In this document: positions 23,660 to 34,644 of the stretch, one piece after another | Position numbering within the stretch: position 1 is the stretch's first letter | Layout of the letters: each line of letters starts with the position of its first letter | Assembly (NCBI GenBank): GCA_030765045.1 | Contig: CM060967.1 | Coordinates: forward strand, 147,079,751-147,143,750 | Reading direction: 5' to 3' | DNA length: 64,000 nucleotides | Source: Tenodera sinensis | Taxonomy: Eukaryota > Arthropoda > Insecta > Mantodea > Mantidae | Notes under the pieces: generated by a model | Told to the model about the DNA's origin: nothing | What the model saw: only the letters and a program-made list of their open reading frames with translations | The model's database searches: none | Program-made: the position numbers and the translations under genes

Positions 23660-24535
23660 TTTTCACAAACTAATTCAAATAGAGTAGGAAGTTTTAATAA
23701 GCATTACTTCATATTAATTTATGCTACTACCACAGGAGAATTATAGCTGCTAAGAGAACTAACATTCTTAACCTTTTTATATAAGGAAAAAAAAATAATG
23801 CCTGAAACTATATAATAAGTGCTGACTAGTTTAAAATTAGTTACACTTAAAAATACTAAAATTACTGAAAATTTCAATAAAAGATGGAGCAGCAATAAAA
23901 AATCTGTTGATATGGAATTAGACATCGACTGCGGCCATGACAGCATTTGTATGTAATATGTATTATTTTTATTGTAGCATTAATCGTCCATGTTGTATCA
24001 AGTTATTCTAAAGTTAGTTCCCATTTTGAAACAGCTACACCTTCTTGACATATTAGAGTCGGCGTCAGGAATGAAGTTGGTTGCGCAGTAGACAAGTATC
24101 CAATAACGTCAAAGTCACGTGTTTCCTAGCCAAGCAGGTGTAGTGTGTTTTAAAGCGCGTGTGTAAGTATTTGTACAATCTTATAGTGAAATTAAATCAT
24201 TCCGAGCAATAAGTCCACTTTATTGTGTGACAGAAAGTTCATTAACAGTTCCAAAGATGACAGAAGTAACAAAGTCAAGCCAGGAAAATGATGTATAATG
24301 TGTACAAATACTTCCTAAGATGGAAAACAGTTGCAACGCAGCACTTCCCCTCTTTCCCCTACATGCGCGTTATCTGTCACCTACCGCCATTGTTCCTGAC
24401 TACTCTAGTATTTGGGTTTCATGTTGGCATCACTGCTGTTTAGAAGGTTTGAGATTATTTTGTTGCTATGGTAACAGTGTCACGTTTATATAAACATAAC
24501 AATACAGACAGCAGTTATAGGAGCAATGCGTTTAC
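23660..24535. other. No gene recognised
   Basis: AT-rich; the last 400 bp are slightly richer in GC and may belong to the 5' side of the decayed transposon that follows. Confidence 0.4.
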
Positions 24536-24539
24536 CTAG

Positions 24540-25080
24540 ACAAGCTCGAATTGGTCTTCTTTAGTGATATTACAAGTGTAACAGAGATTACGCACATGCA
24601 CTGAGAAGATATCGAATATTAAATGGATTGAAAAGAGGACCCTACCCTGTAATTTCATTTCGCAAGGTGAACAAATTTGAGGAAATTTGAACAAGTTGAA
24701 AATGGACAGACAAAAACAGTGACGGATATTTTAAAATGTAATATTTCGCAATACCAGCTTTACGGAATCATGAAATCGAAAACATTGTTTTCATGCAAGA
24801 CGGCGCTCCTCCCCACATACATAATACTGTAAAAGCACTATTACGCAACACATATGGTGATCGTGTAATTAGTCGACATTTTCCGAACAGTTGGTCATCT
24901 AGATCCCCGGACATAAATCCAGTTGACTACTGATTATGGGTTATATAAAAGCAGAGAGACTTCTTAGCAGACGCACTACATGTGAAGAAGTCAATATCAG
25001 ATGCTATTGAGGACATCCTTAGGAATGCTGTTTATCTGCGTAGAAGAAAGAGTATTTGCTTATTGAACAGCAGTGGTCAA
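24540..25080 (+). pseudogene. Tc1/mariner-type transposase pseudogene, internally deleted
   Basis: The N-terminal part reads (across stops) YAHALRRYRILNGLKRGP, the helix-turn-helix region usually written 'EALR-YR--HGLRRGP' in this insect transposase group. After a gap it resumes at 24775 with IENIVFMQDGAPPHIHNTV (second catalytic Asp in QDGAPPH) and later SRSPDINPVDY, stop, LW (third acidic position of the DDE/D triad). The stretch with the first catalytic Asp is missing, and in-frame stops and a frameshift follow. It is dead. No terminal inverted repeat was identified. Confidence 0.75.
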
Positions 25081-25201
25081 TTTAATTTTGCTTTGCTTTT
25101 ATAAAATCCCATTTCTTTACGAACAAATTGCTGTGTTTATTTTGTTAGGATCTAAAAATCTGATATATTTACTACCATTTTAAACTGGGAACTTACTTAA
25201 G

Positions 25202-25543
25202 GTGTTCGCCTACCACCTAGGTGGTCCGTGTTCGATCCCAGTGACCCGCATGTGGTATTCGTGGTGGACGAAGAGCCATCAGAGCCGGTTTTCTCCGGGT
25301 TCTCCGGTTTCCCCCGCCACTCATTCCACTAATTGCTTCATTATCACCTTTCCAATCATCGATTTCCCCTGCATTTCATATCATCCTCTTCCTCGCTATC
25401 ATACCTGGTGCTTGACTGATCACCCACTTCCAGGTCTTCACTCTGTCCTGAGCTCCCCGACAGGCGTCTGACTCTAGGTACTGGCTTGTAGGTCCTAGGG
25501 GGTGTCAGTCCTCCATACGGGGAGGTTAATCAGGTAAAGAAAA
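25202..25543 (+). mobile_element. tRNA-derived SINE (family 2) with TSD
   Basis: The tRNA-like head ends in GTCCGTGTTCGATCCCAG (B box). The body with 'ccgggttctccggtttcccc', 'tcatatcatcctcttcctcg' and 'ccgacaggcgtctgac' is shared with 28911 and 53508 (both minus). Imperfect 13-bp direct repeats GAACTTACTTAAG / GAACTTAAGTAAG flank it (25189-25201, 25544-25556). It lies about 450 bp upstream of the signal-peptide exon. Confidence 0.88.
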
Positions 25544-25595
25544 GAACTTAAGTAAGAATGATCTATTATACACACCTGAAGCTATTAACAATGAA

Positions 25596-25848
25596 GCAAT
25601 ATAATCCACAAATAACACAATGTACAGATAACTCCACTTCAGTAAAATTGAGTTAAACTCAATACACCACCTACGTACGCTTCAACACACCTCTGTGTCA
25701 CTGTCATTCCAAGGTCAGTTTACCTTGATAATGGCACAGAGGTGTGTTGAAACGTACGTTGGTGGTGTATTGAGTTTAACTCAATTTTATTGAAGTGAAG
25801 TTATTAGTCTCTACATACTTTGTTATTTGTGGATAACCTTCTATATTC
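25596..25848. mobile_element. Foldback (snap-back) MITE with about 105-115 bp arms
   Basis: The left arm (25596-25700) and right arm (25732-25848) are reverse complements with few mismatches: for example 'attgagttaaactcaatac' appears in both arms and CACAGAGGTGTGTTGAA pairs with TTCAACACACCTCTGTG. The loop is about 30 bp. It has no coding content. Transcribed, it would form a long hairpin RNA. It ends 150 bp before the ATG of the secreted-precursor gene. Confidence 0.85.
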
Positions 25849-26000
25849 TTCTAACTGTAGTGACTGCGAAAGTTTTATAAATTATAGTTAATTTTACAGG
25901 AGGGTAAATATTTTAGCTGTTTTTATATACCTATGTAGTATATATAACTTTTCTGATTTTATAATAATAGTAATTTTTAAAAATGATTTGTTATAGGAAG

Positions 26001-26123
26001 ATGAGGTCGTTTCACCTAGCTGCCGTCCTTCTTGTGTGCTCCTTGCTGCACTTCGCAACATCCCTCCCCGTGGAACAGCCAATAGAAACAGTGGCAGTGC
26101 TGGCTGAACCCCAGGAACAACAG
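26001..26123 (+). CDS. Secreted precursor protein, coding exon 1 (signal peptide)
   Basis: A 41-codon open exon starts with ATG and ends in CAG followed by the consensus donor GTAAGTA. Residues 1-21 look like a signal peptide: a basic residue at position 2, a hydrophobic core at about residues 6-18 (LAAVLLVCSLL), and an A-T-S end at 19-21 suiting signal peptidase cleavage before Leu22-Pro23. The remainder (LPVEQPIETVAVLAEPQEQQ) is acidic and Gln/Glu-rich, as propeptides often are. TTATAG ends at 25996, so a 5' UTR acceptor with GAAG before the ATG is plausible and a non-coding first exon would lie upstream; alternatively transcription starts in the AT-rich DNA near 25930. The exon ends in phase 0. 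I do not recognise the family. It is the best-supported coding sequence in the window together with 62297-62401. Confidence 0.8.
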
Positions 26124-26224
26124 GTAAGTAAAACTTGAGCAGTCATGTCAACATGCAAGGTTTATAAGTTATTTAAAATTTGGTAGAAAAGAAACACCTT
26201 TTTTTGTAACTATTTACAGACTGA

Positions 26225-26480
26225 AATTAAAATTGAGCTTTATTTATGGGTACTCTTTGGCTACCATAGATATCTGCGTCCCATTCTATACTGGGCGTAA
26301 AAGACTGCTTAATTTTGCTCAGAGACCTGTTTATCAGGCTGAAGGTTCTTTGAAGTGCCTTAAATCTACAACATTGTACTTCCTTTCTGAAGGAAGCCAT
26401 GTTAAGGACTTTTGCGATCGAAACAGTCCCTCGTCCTCTCGTTTGAACCTGCAATCTCGGGAACCAGGTGGTAGACCATG
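26225..26480 (-). mobile_element. tRNA-derived SINE (family 5), minus strand, in intron
   Basis: On the minus strand a B-box-like GATTGCAGGTTCAAACG is followed by a body shared with 27400-27640 ('gaatgggacgc' and 'ccataaataaa') and ending 'aagctcaattttaattt'. It begins about 100 bp inside the intron. Confidence 0.6.
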
Positions 26481-26719
26481 GAGGATGGCTGTTTACGGAC
26501 TGTGGATGAACTGCGTTGTAGATTCATGTACGATCTATTTTCTTATTAAGAAAACTTTGCTGTATAATAGCGGTGCACAACCTTGTCTCTTTGAAGACGC
26601 GTATGTAATTAGCGGCTATTCAGCCCTTTCAGTCGGAGGATGAATTAGCTCTTGCTTGTGACGTGTGTAAGCACAGCTAGACAGTCAGTATCCAGTGACG
26701 CACACAAAAGGCTATTCCA

Positions 26720-27325
26720 TGGCAGTCTCTAAGTCATGCCTTGAATTTTCTGGGAATTTCCTCATAAGACCTCTTCATTCTGATGACTTCATCACCTTTA
26801 GCAGCAGCAAAGTGAAAAACTAAAGCTTGAAAATTGTTCCTAACAGCTGACACAGTTCTGAAACTTGAGGCTACCTAAAATTCTACCTATCTTCAATAAC
26901 TGAAATTCAAGCTGTTCAGCATACTATCTCAGCTTCCGTGCATTCTTTGGCAACGGATGGCACAATGAATACAATTTATCTAAAAAAAATACTGATTTAC
27001 TTGAGATGGGAAACCTTTTTTATCACATCTCCGACCGACAGCTCAAATCTATTGTTGACACATTGCCAGACTAAAATGTGTGTGAAATTCTTCTTCTGTA
27101 ATGTGACAACACCTTTGTTTCCCTCATTATTGCAGCCCCATCCGTTGCAATTTTAATAACATCTTCTTGGAGAAAATTATTAGAAAATCCATGGGCATTT
27201 AAATATTTTAACAGCGTACTGTATATACCTTCAGAAGTCACTTCGTGAAGCTCAACTATATCCACAAAAATATTTGTCGGCTCATTCATTTCCAGGAGCT
27301 TTACTCTTAAGTAAATTATCAAAGA
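26720..27325 (-). pseudogene. hAT-type transposase fragment (KIAA1586-like), minus strand
   Basis: A minus-strand frame (27071-27322) contains NIFVDIVELHEVTSEGIYST, then LLKYLNAHGFSNNFLQ and IKIATDGAAIM. This resembles the 'F-D-VEL--TTAE-I---LL--L---GF ... SDGASVM' segment of hAT-derived proteins such as vertebrate KIAA1586/ZBED-like genes. Downstream in shifted frames follow FLDKLYSLCHPLPKNARKLR, EQLEFQLLKIGRILG and VSAVRNNFQALVFHFAAAKG, matching the next part of the same RNase H-like catalytic domain in order. Frameshifts and stops break it. It is antisense to the host gene. Confidence 0.7.
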
Positions 27326-27399
27326 TGACGAATTTCTCAGTCTCGTTCTACTCTTTCCAACTCTTTCCTACACACGGCTATTTTATGGAAGAACAATTG

Positions 27400-27640
27400 A
27401 TATCTAAAGTGAGTTTTATTTATGGACGCTCTTTATTTAACTGTGTAGCGTCCCATTCTATATTGATCGTGAATGACCACTTAATTCTGCTCAAAGACCT
27501 CTTTATAAGTGGCTATTTTATGTGCCCTAAGTCTATAACCGGGACCACTGGCTTCATTCCTCTTCCTACTGAAGTCAGACTAAGGGTTTTTATGCCCAAA
27601 AAAGAATTCATCAGTTTGAACTCCGACTAACGGCTAGAAC
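27400..27640 (-). mobile_element. tRNA-derived SINE (family 5), minus strand
   Basis: Shares 'ataaataaa', 'gaatgggacgc' and 'agaggtctttgagcagaatt' with 26225-26480 and has a weak B box (CGGAGTTCAAACTG). The two copies bracket the hAT transposase relic. Confidence 0.55.
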
Positions 27641-27644
27641 ATTA

Positions 27645-28885
27645 CATTGTGAATTGCTTAATTCTGCTTAAGAAGTTAAAAAACAAAGAAATTAAATTAA
27701 AGTGACATCTTGATGGTAACATTTTCTTCATGATTGTCCATTGTCCTATAAACAACCACATGTGTGTATGGTTACTGAAGGCCCATTCAAATTTCTTGGG
27801 CCAAGAACAGCTATTTTTAGCTTCCATGTAGTTGAATTCTCCTTTTTGTTGCCTCTTTATCTTTTTAAAAACCTCACACTTGTCATTACCTTTCTAACAC
27901 GTTAATAGCTCAGCAGAAAATAGCACTTAAAATTCGTTTATTACTTATAAATTTCAAGAAGACGTCTGTGAAAACAACAACGACTAGAATTCAACCTTGA
28001 AGCAGTAAGGAAGCCGAAACTCGTTGCTGATCTTCAGGAGATAAAGAAGGGTGACATTGTTACTCGAAGTAACAAGGTCGAGGGAAAACAATGGTGAGGC
28101 TAAATTAAATAACGTGGGAACCTGACGCGCATACTCTTTGTAGATTATGAGTGGTGATTTGTAACATCGTTGTAGGTCGCTTGAACTGTTGTCGCGGCAT
28201 TCAAGTTGAAAGTCACTACATTCCAGACAATTAGCCCAGTTTCTCTTATTTGAGAAACTAAGAGCTTCTGGCACTGTGAAATAACCTTGATGTACGTGCT
28301 GCTTGAATGTTTTCTCAGCAGAATTTCAGTCTTGCACCACCAAAACTTTTATGACTGTTCACTCTCTTTTCTGGGTTTTGCATCTATTTTTCTCTGGAAT
28401 CCTTTTGAGAATTTCAATCCTATTAAAAAGGTTTCGTGCCATTGTTCACAACCTGAAAATAGTACAATAACTTAAAAAAGAAACAAGGAAGGAAACACAT
28501 ATCAACAACAAAATTGGCAATAACGTTTTAATTAAAGCAATTTCGCGGTAGTAGTTTCAACCGTCGTACTTTCTCGTCAATTTAAGTGTGATTTCTTGTA
28601 CTTTCACGTAAAAAGGACTAAAGTTATATTGTCATTTTATACATAATGTTTTTATTTTCATCTTTCTTGGTGATTTCGCTGCGAGAGAAAGACTGATTTT
28701 CTTTCTCTCAGTTCGTATGCATGGAACAACTTAACAATTTGATGAAATTGGCCAAAATCAAGGCTAGTATTCATTTGTAAAGATGCTACTAAAAATTATC
28801 TACCTTTAGGCGAACTACTATTCCACCACGCTTATTGAGTTGAACGCATATGTGTGTTTTGTGGAAACACATTTCAGATTTGTAT
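27645..28885. other. Intronic DNA, nothing recognised
   Basis: A 96-codon minus-strand frame (27984-28274) has no identifiable motif. Confidence 0.4.
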
Positions 28886-28888
28886 TTT

Positions 28889-28909
28889 CTTCTTCTTCTT
28901 CTTCTTCTG
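28889..28909. repeat. (TTC)n, SINE tail
   Basis: A TTC run abutting the SINE body; on the minus strand it is a (GAA)n tail at the SINE 3' end. Confidence 0.85.
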
Positions 28910-28910
28910 A

Positions 28911-29284
28911 TTGTCCTCCCCTTATGGATGACTGACATCCCCTAGGAGTTACAAGTCAGTGCCTAGGGTCAGATGCCTGTCGGGGAATAGACGAACCCAT
29001 GGACCGGACAGAGTGAAGATCTGAAAGAGGGAGGTCAGCCAAGCGCCAGGTTCTTCTATGACAGCGAGGAAGAGGATGATATGAAATGCACGAGAAATGG
29101 ATGAATGGAAAGGAAAAGTGATGCTGTTGGTTGAATGAATGATGGGGGAAACCAGAGAACCCGGAGAAAACCAACCAAGACACCGCTTCGTCCACCACAA
29201 ATACCACATGTGGCTCCCTGGGATCGAACCTCGGCCGCCTTTGTAATAGGCGAACTGTCTAACCGCTCGGTCACGGTGTCGCCC
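28911..29284 (-). mobile_element. tRNA-derived SINE (family 2), full length, minus strand
   Basis: On the minus strand it begins GACACCGTGACCGAGCGGTTAG, a clear A box of tRNA-Ser/Leu type, with GGCCGAGGTTCGATCCCAGG as B box about 35 bp on. The body is shared with 25202 and 53508, ending near CCATAAGGGGAGG and a (GAA)n tail. It is the best preserved head of family 2. Confidence 0.9.
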
Positions 29285-29419
29285 GTTTTACAAATTGAAT
29301 GGGAGTTAATATGAAGAATGCTTAAAAATCTGTCATTTCTAGGATAATTTTCCAAAAATCCATAGTAAATAGATGGTAGTGTTGTTAATGAGTCTTGACG
29401 TCAAATCCCTCTTAGAAAT

Positions 29420-29620
29420 TAAACTTTGCGGAAATGCATTACAGCATTGTTCATACAATGTTTGCGCAACAGTTAGTAAAATAATAAACCACTTATATGC
29501 ATTCCTTAATAAGTTAGATGGATTAAATTTTTTTCGGCGAAACGATTCTTTATTGACAATAATAGTATTGTACATATTTATTACACTCGTCATTTAGAAT
29601 TCCTGGTTAACGTATGGCCA
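29420..29620 (+). repeat. Dispersed repeat, uninterrupted copy (empty site for the LTR)
   Basis: It contains, without interruption, the segments found on both sides of the solo LTR at 18123-18740. Around the junction it reads (complement) CCATCTAACTTATTAAGGAA ... GTTTATTATTTTACTAACTG. Confidence 0.65.
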
Positions 29621-29624
29621 AAGC

Positions 29625-30300
29625 AGTACCTTTCAACCGGTATATATTTTGCACCAATTATCCATGCAAAACAAGTTCATTAAAAACGCCACCTTGTCGA
29701 AGTCGATGGTATCTCTGATATTCCTTTTGAGTTGAGAATACTAGTATCTGAAACGTTGGTTATGCAAGGAGAAAGTAAAAGAAACTGCTAAGGTGCTTGG
29801 TTTCATCTTAGAAAACGGGTAATCAAATTCGAATTTTACAGAAGCACTGCTCTAAGAGATCCAGTCTGTTTAGAAATTTATAATTTATTCACATATTTCT
29901 CTAGGAGCAATATTTGTTTAGTTAAATAGCTTTTGCAAGCAGTAAGTGTCTGAATGTTTGATTGCCGACCAGAAAGTGAATGCAAATATCTCCCAACCCC
30001 TCTGACACAAATAAGGATACGCCATCATTAACTTTGCTTTCTCCAAGAAGTATTCAGTCTCGTGCCACGCAGTGGACAGCGTTTAGGGTCCTTCAGAAAG
30101 TTGTGCTATAGAGCTATAGCCTTAGACCTGTATTTTTTATAAATAATAAGCGTATTTTACCTACTTCAAAGTATTTCATATTACGAGTAATTTGGTTAAC
30201 TTGTGGTTTCCCATCGTTTTGCATAATTCCTAAATATAATTAATTATTCTTGCATTTGTGTATCTTCTCAATATACAATAAATTACACATTTATATTTTT
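29625..30300. other. Intronic DNA, nothing recognised
   Basis: AT-rich, no structure seen. Confidence 0.4.
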
Positions 30301-30304
30301 ATTT

Positions 30305-30425
30305 ACCGAACTGTAAGGCACGCGGGTCAAATTCCTCCAGGACCACCATCCCTGATTGAGGCTTTTTAAGGTTTTCTGCAATTCTCATAACTTTTAAATG
30401 CTGAGAAGATAATCTAATCTTAGAT
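30305..30425 (+). mobile_element. Possible 5'-truncated SINE (family 3-like)
   Basis: 'cgcgggtcaaattcctccag' resembles a B box, followed by 'ggttttctgcaattctcata' and 'aaatgctgagaagat', in the order seen in family 3. Weak. Confidence 0.35.
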
Positions 30426-30889
30426 CTGTTACGTTTCCTTACCGATTATATTTTCATTTCATATACAACTAGTGTCGGTGACTGTGGTGTTTTATGAAGT
30501 AAGAACAGGTGTTAAACCCTATTCAGAAAAAAACTCTGTAACTGCAGGAAACGGATTTTTACAGGACGGAACAAAAAGCATCTATTCTAAAGAAATTGCA
30601 AAGTATACTTTTATGTCATTTTCTCGTTATAAGCTTCTTTTCTTGGTGTAATTTTGCGTAATGTCAGTCCTGTATTGGGAAAGTTTACCATAATATTTTG
30701 GAACTATATTTCTCTAATAGCACATTAAGGGTATTCTTCTTAATCGCTCTGTCAGAGACGGGCAGGAAAATTGAGCATGTGCTTTCTCTTCCGAGCAAGC
30801 ATTAGTAATGCAGTATGTTGCAGATAAGATTCAGTCACGGTTATTCTATCACAATATTAATACTAATATTACCCATTTATGCACACTAT

Positions 30890-31040
30890 GAAATGAACCC
30901 GGGGTCCATAGAGCCTAGAGTTGCCCGACATTATCTTTTGAAGATAAGAAAATCCTTGGAAGAAACCTTATCTCACTCAAACCGATATCCGAGCTTGGGA
31001 CCTCTTAAATGTGCGGCAGCCATGTTATCCCACACCATGG
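30890..31040 (-). mobile_element. tRNA-derived SINE (family 3), minus strand
   Basis: On the minus strand 'gaggtcccaagctcggatat' stands at the B box position, then 'gagtgagataaggtttcttc', 'aaggattttcttatctt' and 'ggcaactctaggctctatgg', matching 58455-58608 block by block. Confidence 0.6.
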
Positions 31041-31096
31041 AAGTGAGTGTCATATGTTTGTTTCTGTCTTTTTCAGTAAGAAAGTGAAATTAATGC

Positions 31097-31170
<74 letters not shown>
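31097..31170. repeat. (AAT)n microsatellite followed by AT palindrome
   Basis: A trinucleotide array; immediately after, ATTATGATAAT...ATTATCATAAT (about 31180-31212) is a near-perfect palindrome. Confidence 0.95.
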
Positions 31171-31234
31171 TCATTATCATTATTATGATAATGATAATTA
31201 TCATAATAATTATAATAACAATCATCATCAAGTG

Positions 31235-33940
31235 AAATTTAAAGGTTAGTAGGTACAATAATTAGAAAAACGAAAAGGAAATATATAAATGTGGTAACAA
31301 AATCCTTAAAATTTCTTACTATAATTTGTGATCTAAATTTAAAATTGCAAATTGTAATGCAAAAAAAGAGTTGTTAAGGTCATTACATTGCAGATCTATT
31401 AAATCTATTGTGACTTCAACTGAAAGGAAATGTATCGATATAGGACTGAAGCACCTTTTATCGCTTGAATCTACCCGCAATGCTATTTTAAATTAACACC
31501 CACATGTCTCATTGGTCTCTTCTTCTCGTATCCCAATGCACGATACTATATATGACTTAAATCTGTGAGACAATGCATTTAGTATGAGCTCCTAAAATGT
31601 ATTGTGAACAGTATTTGACCTGAGCCCGCCCGTATGCTGCGCAGGACACCCGAGGAACCCACTACCACCCCACATGGAACACAGGTATCAAAATGATCAA
31701 AAATGCAATTTTTTCAGAAAACACTTGTTATTTTAAGAAATATTATCTTGAAGTGTCCAGAGTATTGCCATTAAATATTATGTGTCAAATCCACCAGGAA
31801 ATTGATGTATTTTACATTTATTTAGACGCTTACAACGAAAACTGGGTGTGGCAAATCTGTCACATTTTAGTTGTAGCAAAGCCTTGGTCTGTTTTTGGTT
31901 TTTAGATGTTAATGAAACATTTGCCTTTAAAGTATAAACGTTGGCTGCTCTTATTGCACAAGTGCTGCTATCGGTTGACAAAAATAAAATATATAACAAA
32001 TGAAGTATGTTGCTTAAAAAACTGCTAAAGCATCCATGTGTGTATCACTTGTGTCTTCTTAGCAAATATAACGGGAAAGTGTGGAGTGGAAACATAAGAG
32101 AAAGCTAAACTTTTATCTAGAAGAGGGTGGAGACATTCTACAGCATGTAAAATGAAGAATCTTATACTAATAACTCCACAGTTGAAAGTGTTACATGTGG
32201 TCTCCTGTGTACAGATGAAGTTGCAGAGCCAGATGACCTTCTTGTTGACAGTAATGTTTTGAAGAACTTGTTTTCAAGACTATTATGTAGTGAGAGTAAA
32301 GAAAATGTGTTACTGTGCGTTTGAGAGAGTTCTGTGGTTTTTCTCTGAAGTTTATAGTGAAGTGCCACGCCTGTGGATATATGAAGAGCAATATCTCCAG
32401 TAAATGTGTTCCAAGACTTTAAACAGCTTTTTCTCCATACAACAATGTTTGTGCTTTGGGGTAAACCTTTTAGCAGTAAATATTAATAGATAAAGCTGTA
32501 ATTTTCAGGACATATAAAATACAACTTGTTGAAGAAAGTTGTGCATTGGTTTGTTGATTACACTCATACATAAAACATATGGTTTCTTTCTTTTCAATTG
32601 TTAGTAATATTTATTTTATTCTATTTCAAACGGAAGAAAATTATATTTCTAATAAATATTAATATCTAGCAAAACAAATGCACAATTTTATTGCACAGGC
32701 ATAGAAAAAATAGTTAATTTCAGGCCTCTGTTTTAAATCTAAGCTGCAGAAATCTATCTTTTATTATTTTTCAATTCTTTCTAAAAAAAACATAAATAAT
32801 TTTTAATTATATAACTATTTAATCTAGAGAAATGAAACTTATGCCAACAATATATCGTGATTTAACCTAAAAATTTCATTAAAATTGGTTGATTAGGGAA
32901 GAAAGTCCATTGGTCTCTAGATGTCCTCAAAGGTGTGAGTGCAGGTTGCGAAGTAGCGCTACTTAAGTGACCTGGCAGTACATAGCGAGCGAGACAATGT
33001 TTCCTGTCTCTATTTCTATGTACAGTGATTTTCCACCGCCCATCTTCGTGTGTACTCCCAACTCTCGTGAAATGTCCGCCTTAGCTGATCTAGTATGGTT
33101 CGTTCAGAAAGTAGATAACTCTACTACTAATGTATCAAACAAAAAGGAAAAAAACGTAAACGGCGCCCAAAGTTTGCTTAACCTTCTAGGTCTGTAATGT
33201 TTCTGATAAAAACCTCATAACCTGCATCATGAATATGAAATGTTCATATTCAGCCTTGGGTAGCCATGTGGTAATGCTTTTTAAAAATCAGTTTCTTTTA
33301 AAAATAGTAATATTTATAATCCAGTAAGTATGTATTAAATAAGCATGCAATCGGCACCTTGGAGAGGATTAATAAGGGAAAAAGAGCAAGTTTAAGGATT
33401 TTAAGACTATGAAGGATACGTATTTCATAACAGAATCCCATAAAAGTGTCAAGCTGATTAATTGCTTTACTGCTTTATTTGGTAAACTGGCTTCTTGACG
33501 TATCTAAACTTGACCTCCATCGTTCCAAGTTCTCATCAGAAATATTCCAAAGGCATACTACGGAACTGACTTTCCAAAGGTGTAAAATACCACAATACTA
33601 ATAATTGCATTAATCCTCATTGAGAACTAGTGTATAATCCTAATAGTTGCACGGCATGTGAAGGTTATATTATTATACCTATAGATACAAACAGCTGCTC
33701 TAAACTAATTAGTCAACAGTGTGAATACATTAACCTTTGCCATATGTGTAAGAACTAGTAAGAGATCTTGAGTGAAGTGAATAGTCTTGGCCTAATTTTT
33801 TCTTCTCAAATGTTTCAAGCACTATTTTTGACAGCGATGTAATACCATTATTATACTATTATTCAGTATTTCTATTGCTATTTTACAAATTATTCATGCC
33901 AAGATTGTTTTTTGTTCTTTTTCCGTCATAAATGGTTTCA
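31235..33940. other. Intronic DNA, nothing recognised
   Basis: About 2.7 kb, AT-rich. Short frames at 32162-32391 (minus) and 32967-33197 (plus) lack motifs. Confidence 0.4.
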
Positions 33941-33942
33941 AT

Positions 33943-34640
33943 CAGAAAACCCAAAAGACTCCGAACCGGCTGCGTTGTGTTTTGCCTGTACGTGTCCTCG
34001 GTGCTCGTCGCCGACTGCTACTGTCATAGAACAGCGCCAATGAAGCCATGCAACATTTTTAATACTACTATTAAAGGCTTTACTTAGGAATGTTATTAAA
34101 GGAGATGCTGAAACAGTCCACCGTCGTTGTCCATACATTTTTGGCACCTCTTCAGTAAACTATCCATCACTAGCCGAAGTTCACGTTGAGAAATGCTGGC
34201 AATTTTCTGGCAACTATTTTGTTTTAATTCTTCCATGGTGTGTGGGTTTGTCTTGTACACTTTATGGTTTAAGTTACCCCAGAGACAGAAATCGCAGATC
34301 ACCTGGAAATCTCTCTGCAAATCGCACTTTCACTTGGCGAGCTGACTGAGGTAACACATACGAATACGATACGATACATACGAATACGATAAATACACGC
34401 TGTGCAGTGGTAAACAAACGCTGAGCCATAATACACTTTGTGACTAAGTACAGGACAAAGTAATAAAGCACACTGGTAACAACTCAACCACACGATAGTG
34501 CTTCAACTCAATGCTGCACTTTCAGGGCAGAGAAAAACAAGTCAACCGCGTGACCTTGTGTACAGCAGCTACGTTATCGTGTTTCCGTATGCTCAGTGAA
34601 AAATACCGCGCAGCGGTTCGGATGTTTTTGGGTCTCTGTG
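33943..34640 (-). mobile_element. Internally deleted Tc1/mariner-type transposon with TIRs
   Basis: Its ends are inverted copies: the left end has CCCAAAAGACTCCGAACCGG-CTGCG (33950-33974) and the right end, complemented, CCCAAAAACATCCGAACCGC-TGCG (34609-34632). On the minus strand the ORF starts MAQRLFTTAQRVFIV at about 34430, the usual N-terminus of this transposase group. It passes through PQSARQVKVRFAERFPG and joins directly to the C-terminus DFCLWGNLNHKVYKTNP ... LLKRCQKCMDNDGGLFQHLL. The central catalytic region with the first two acidic residues is absent. It is a non-autonomous derivative that could only be moved by a full-length relative. Confidence 0.8.
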
Positions 34641-34644
34641 TGTT

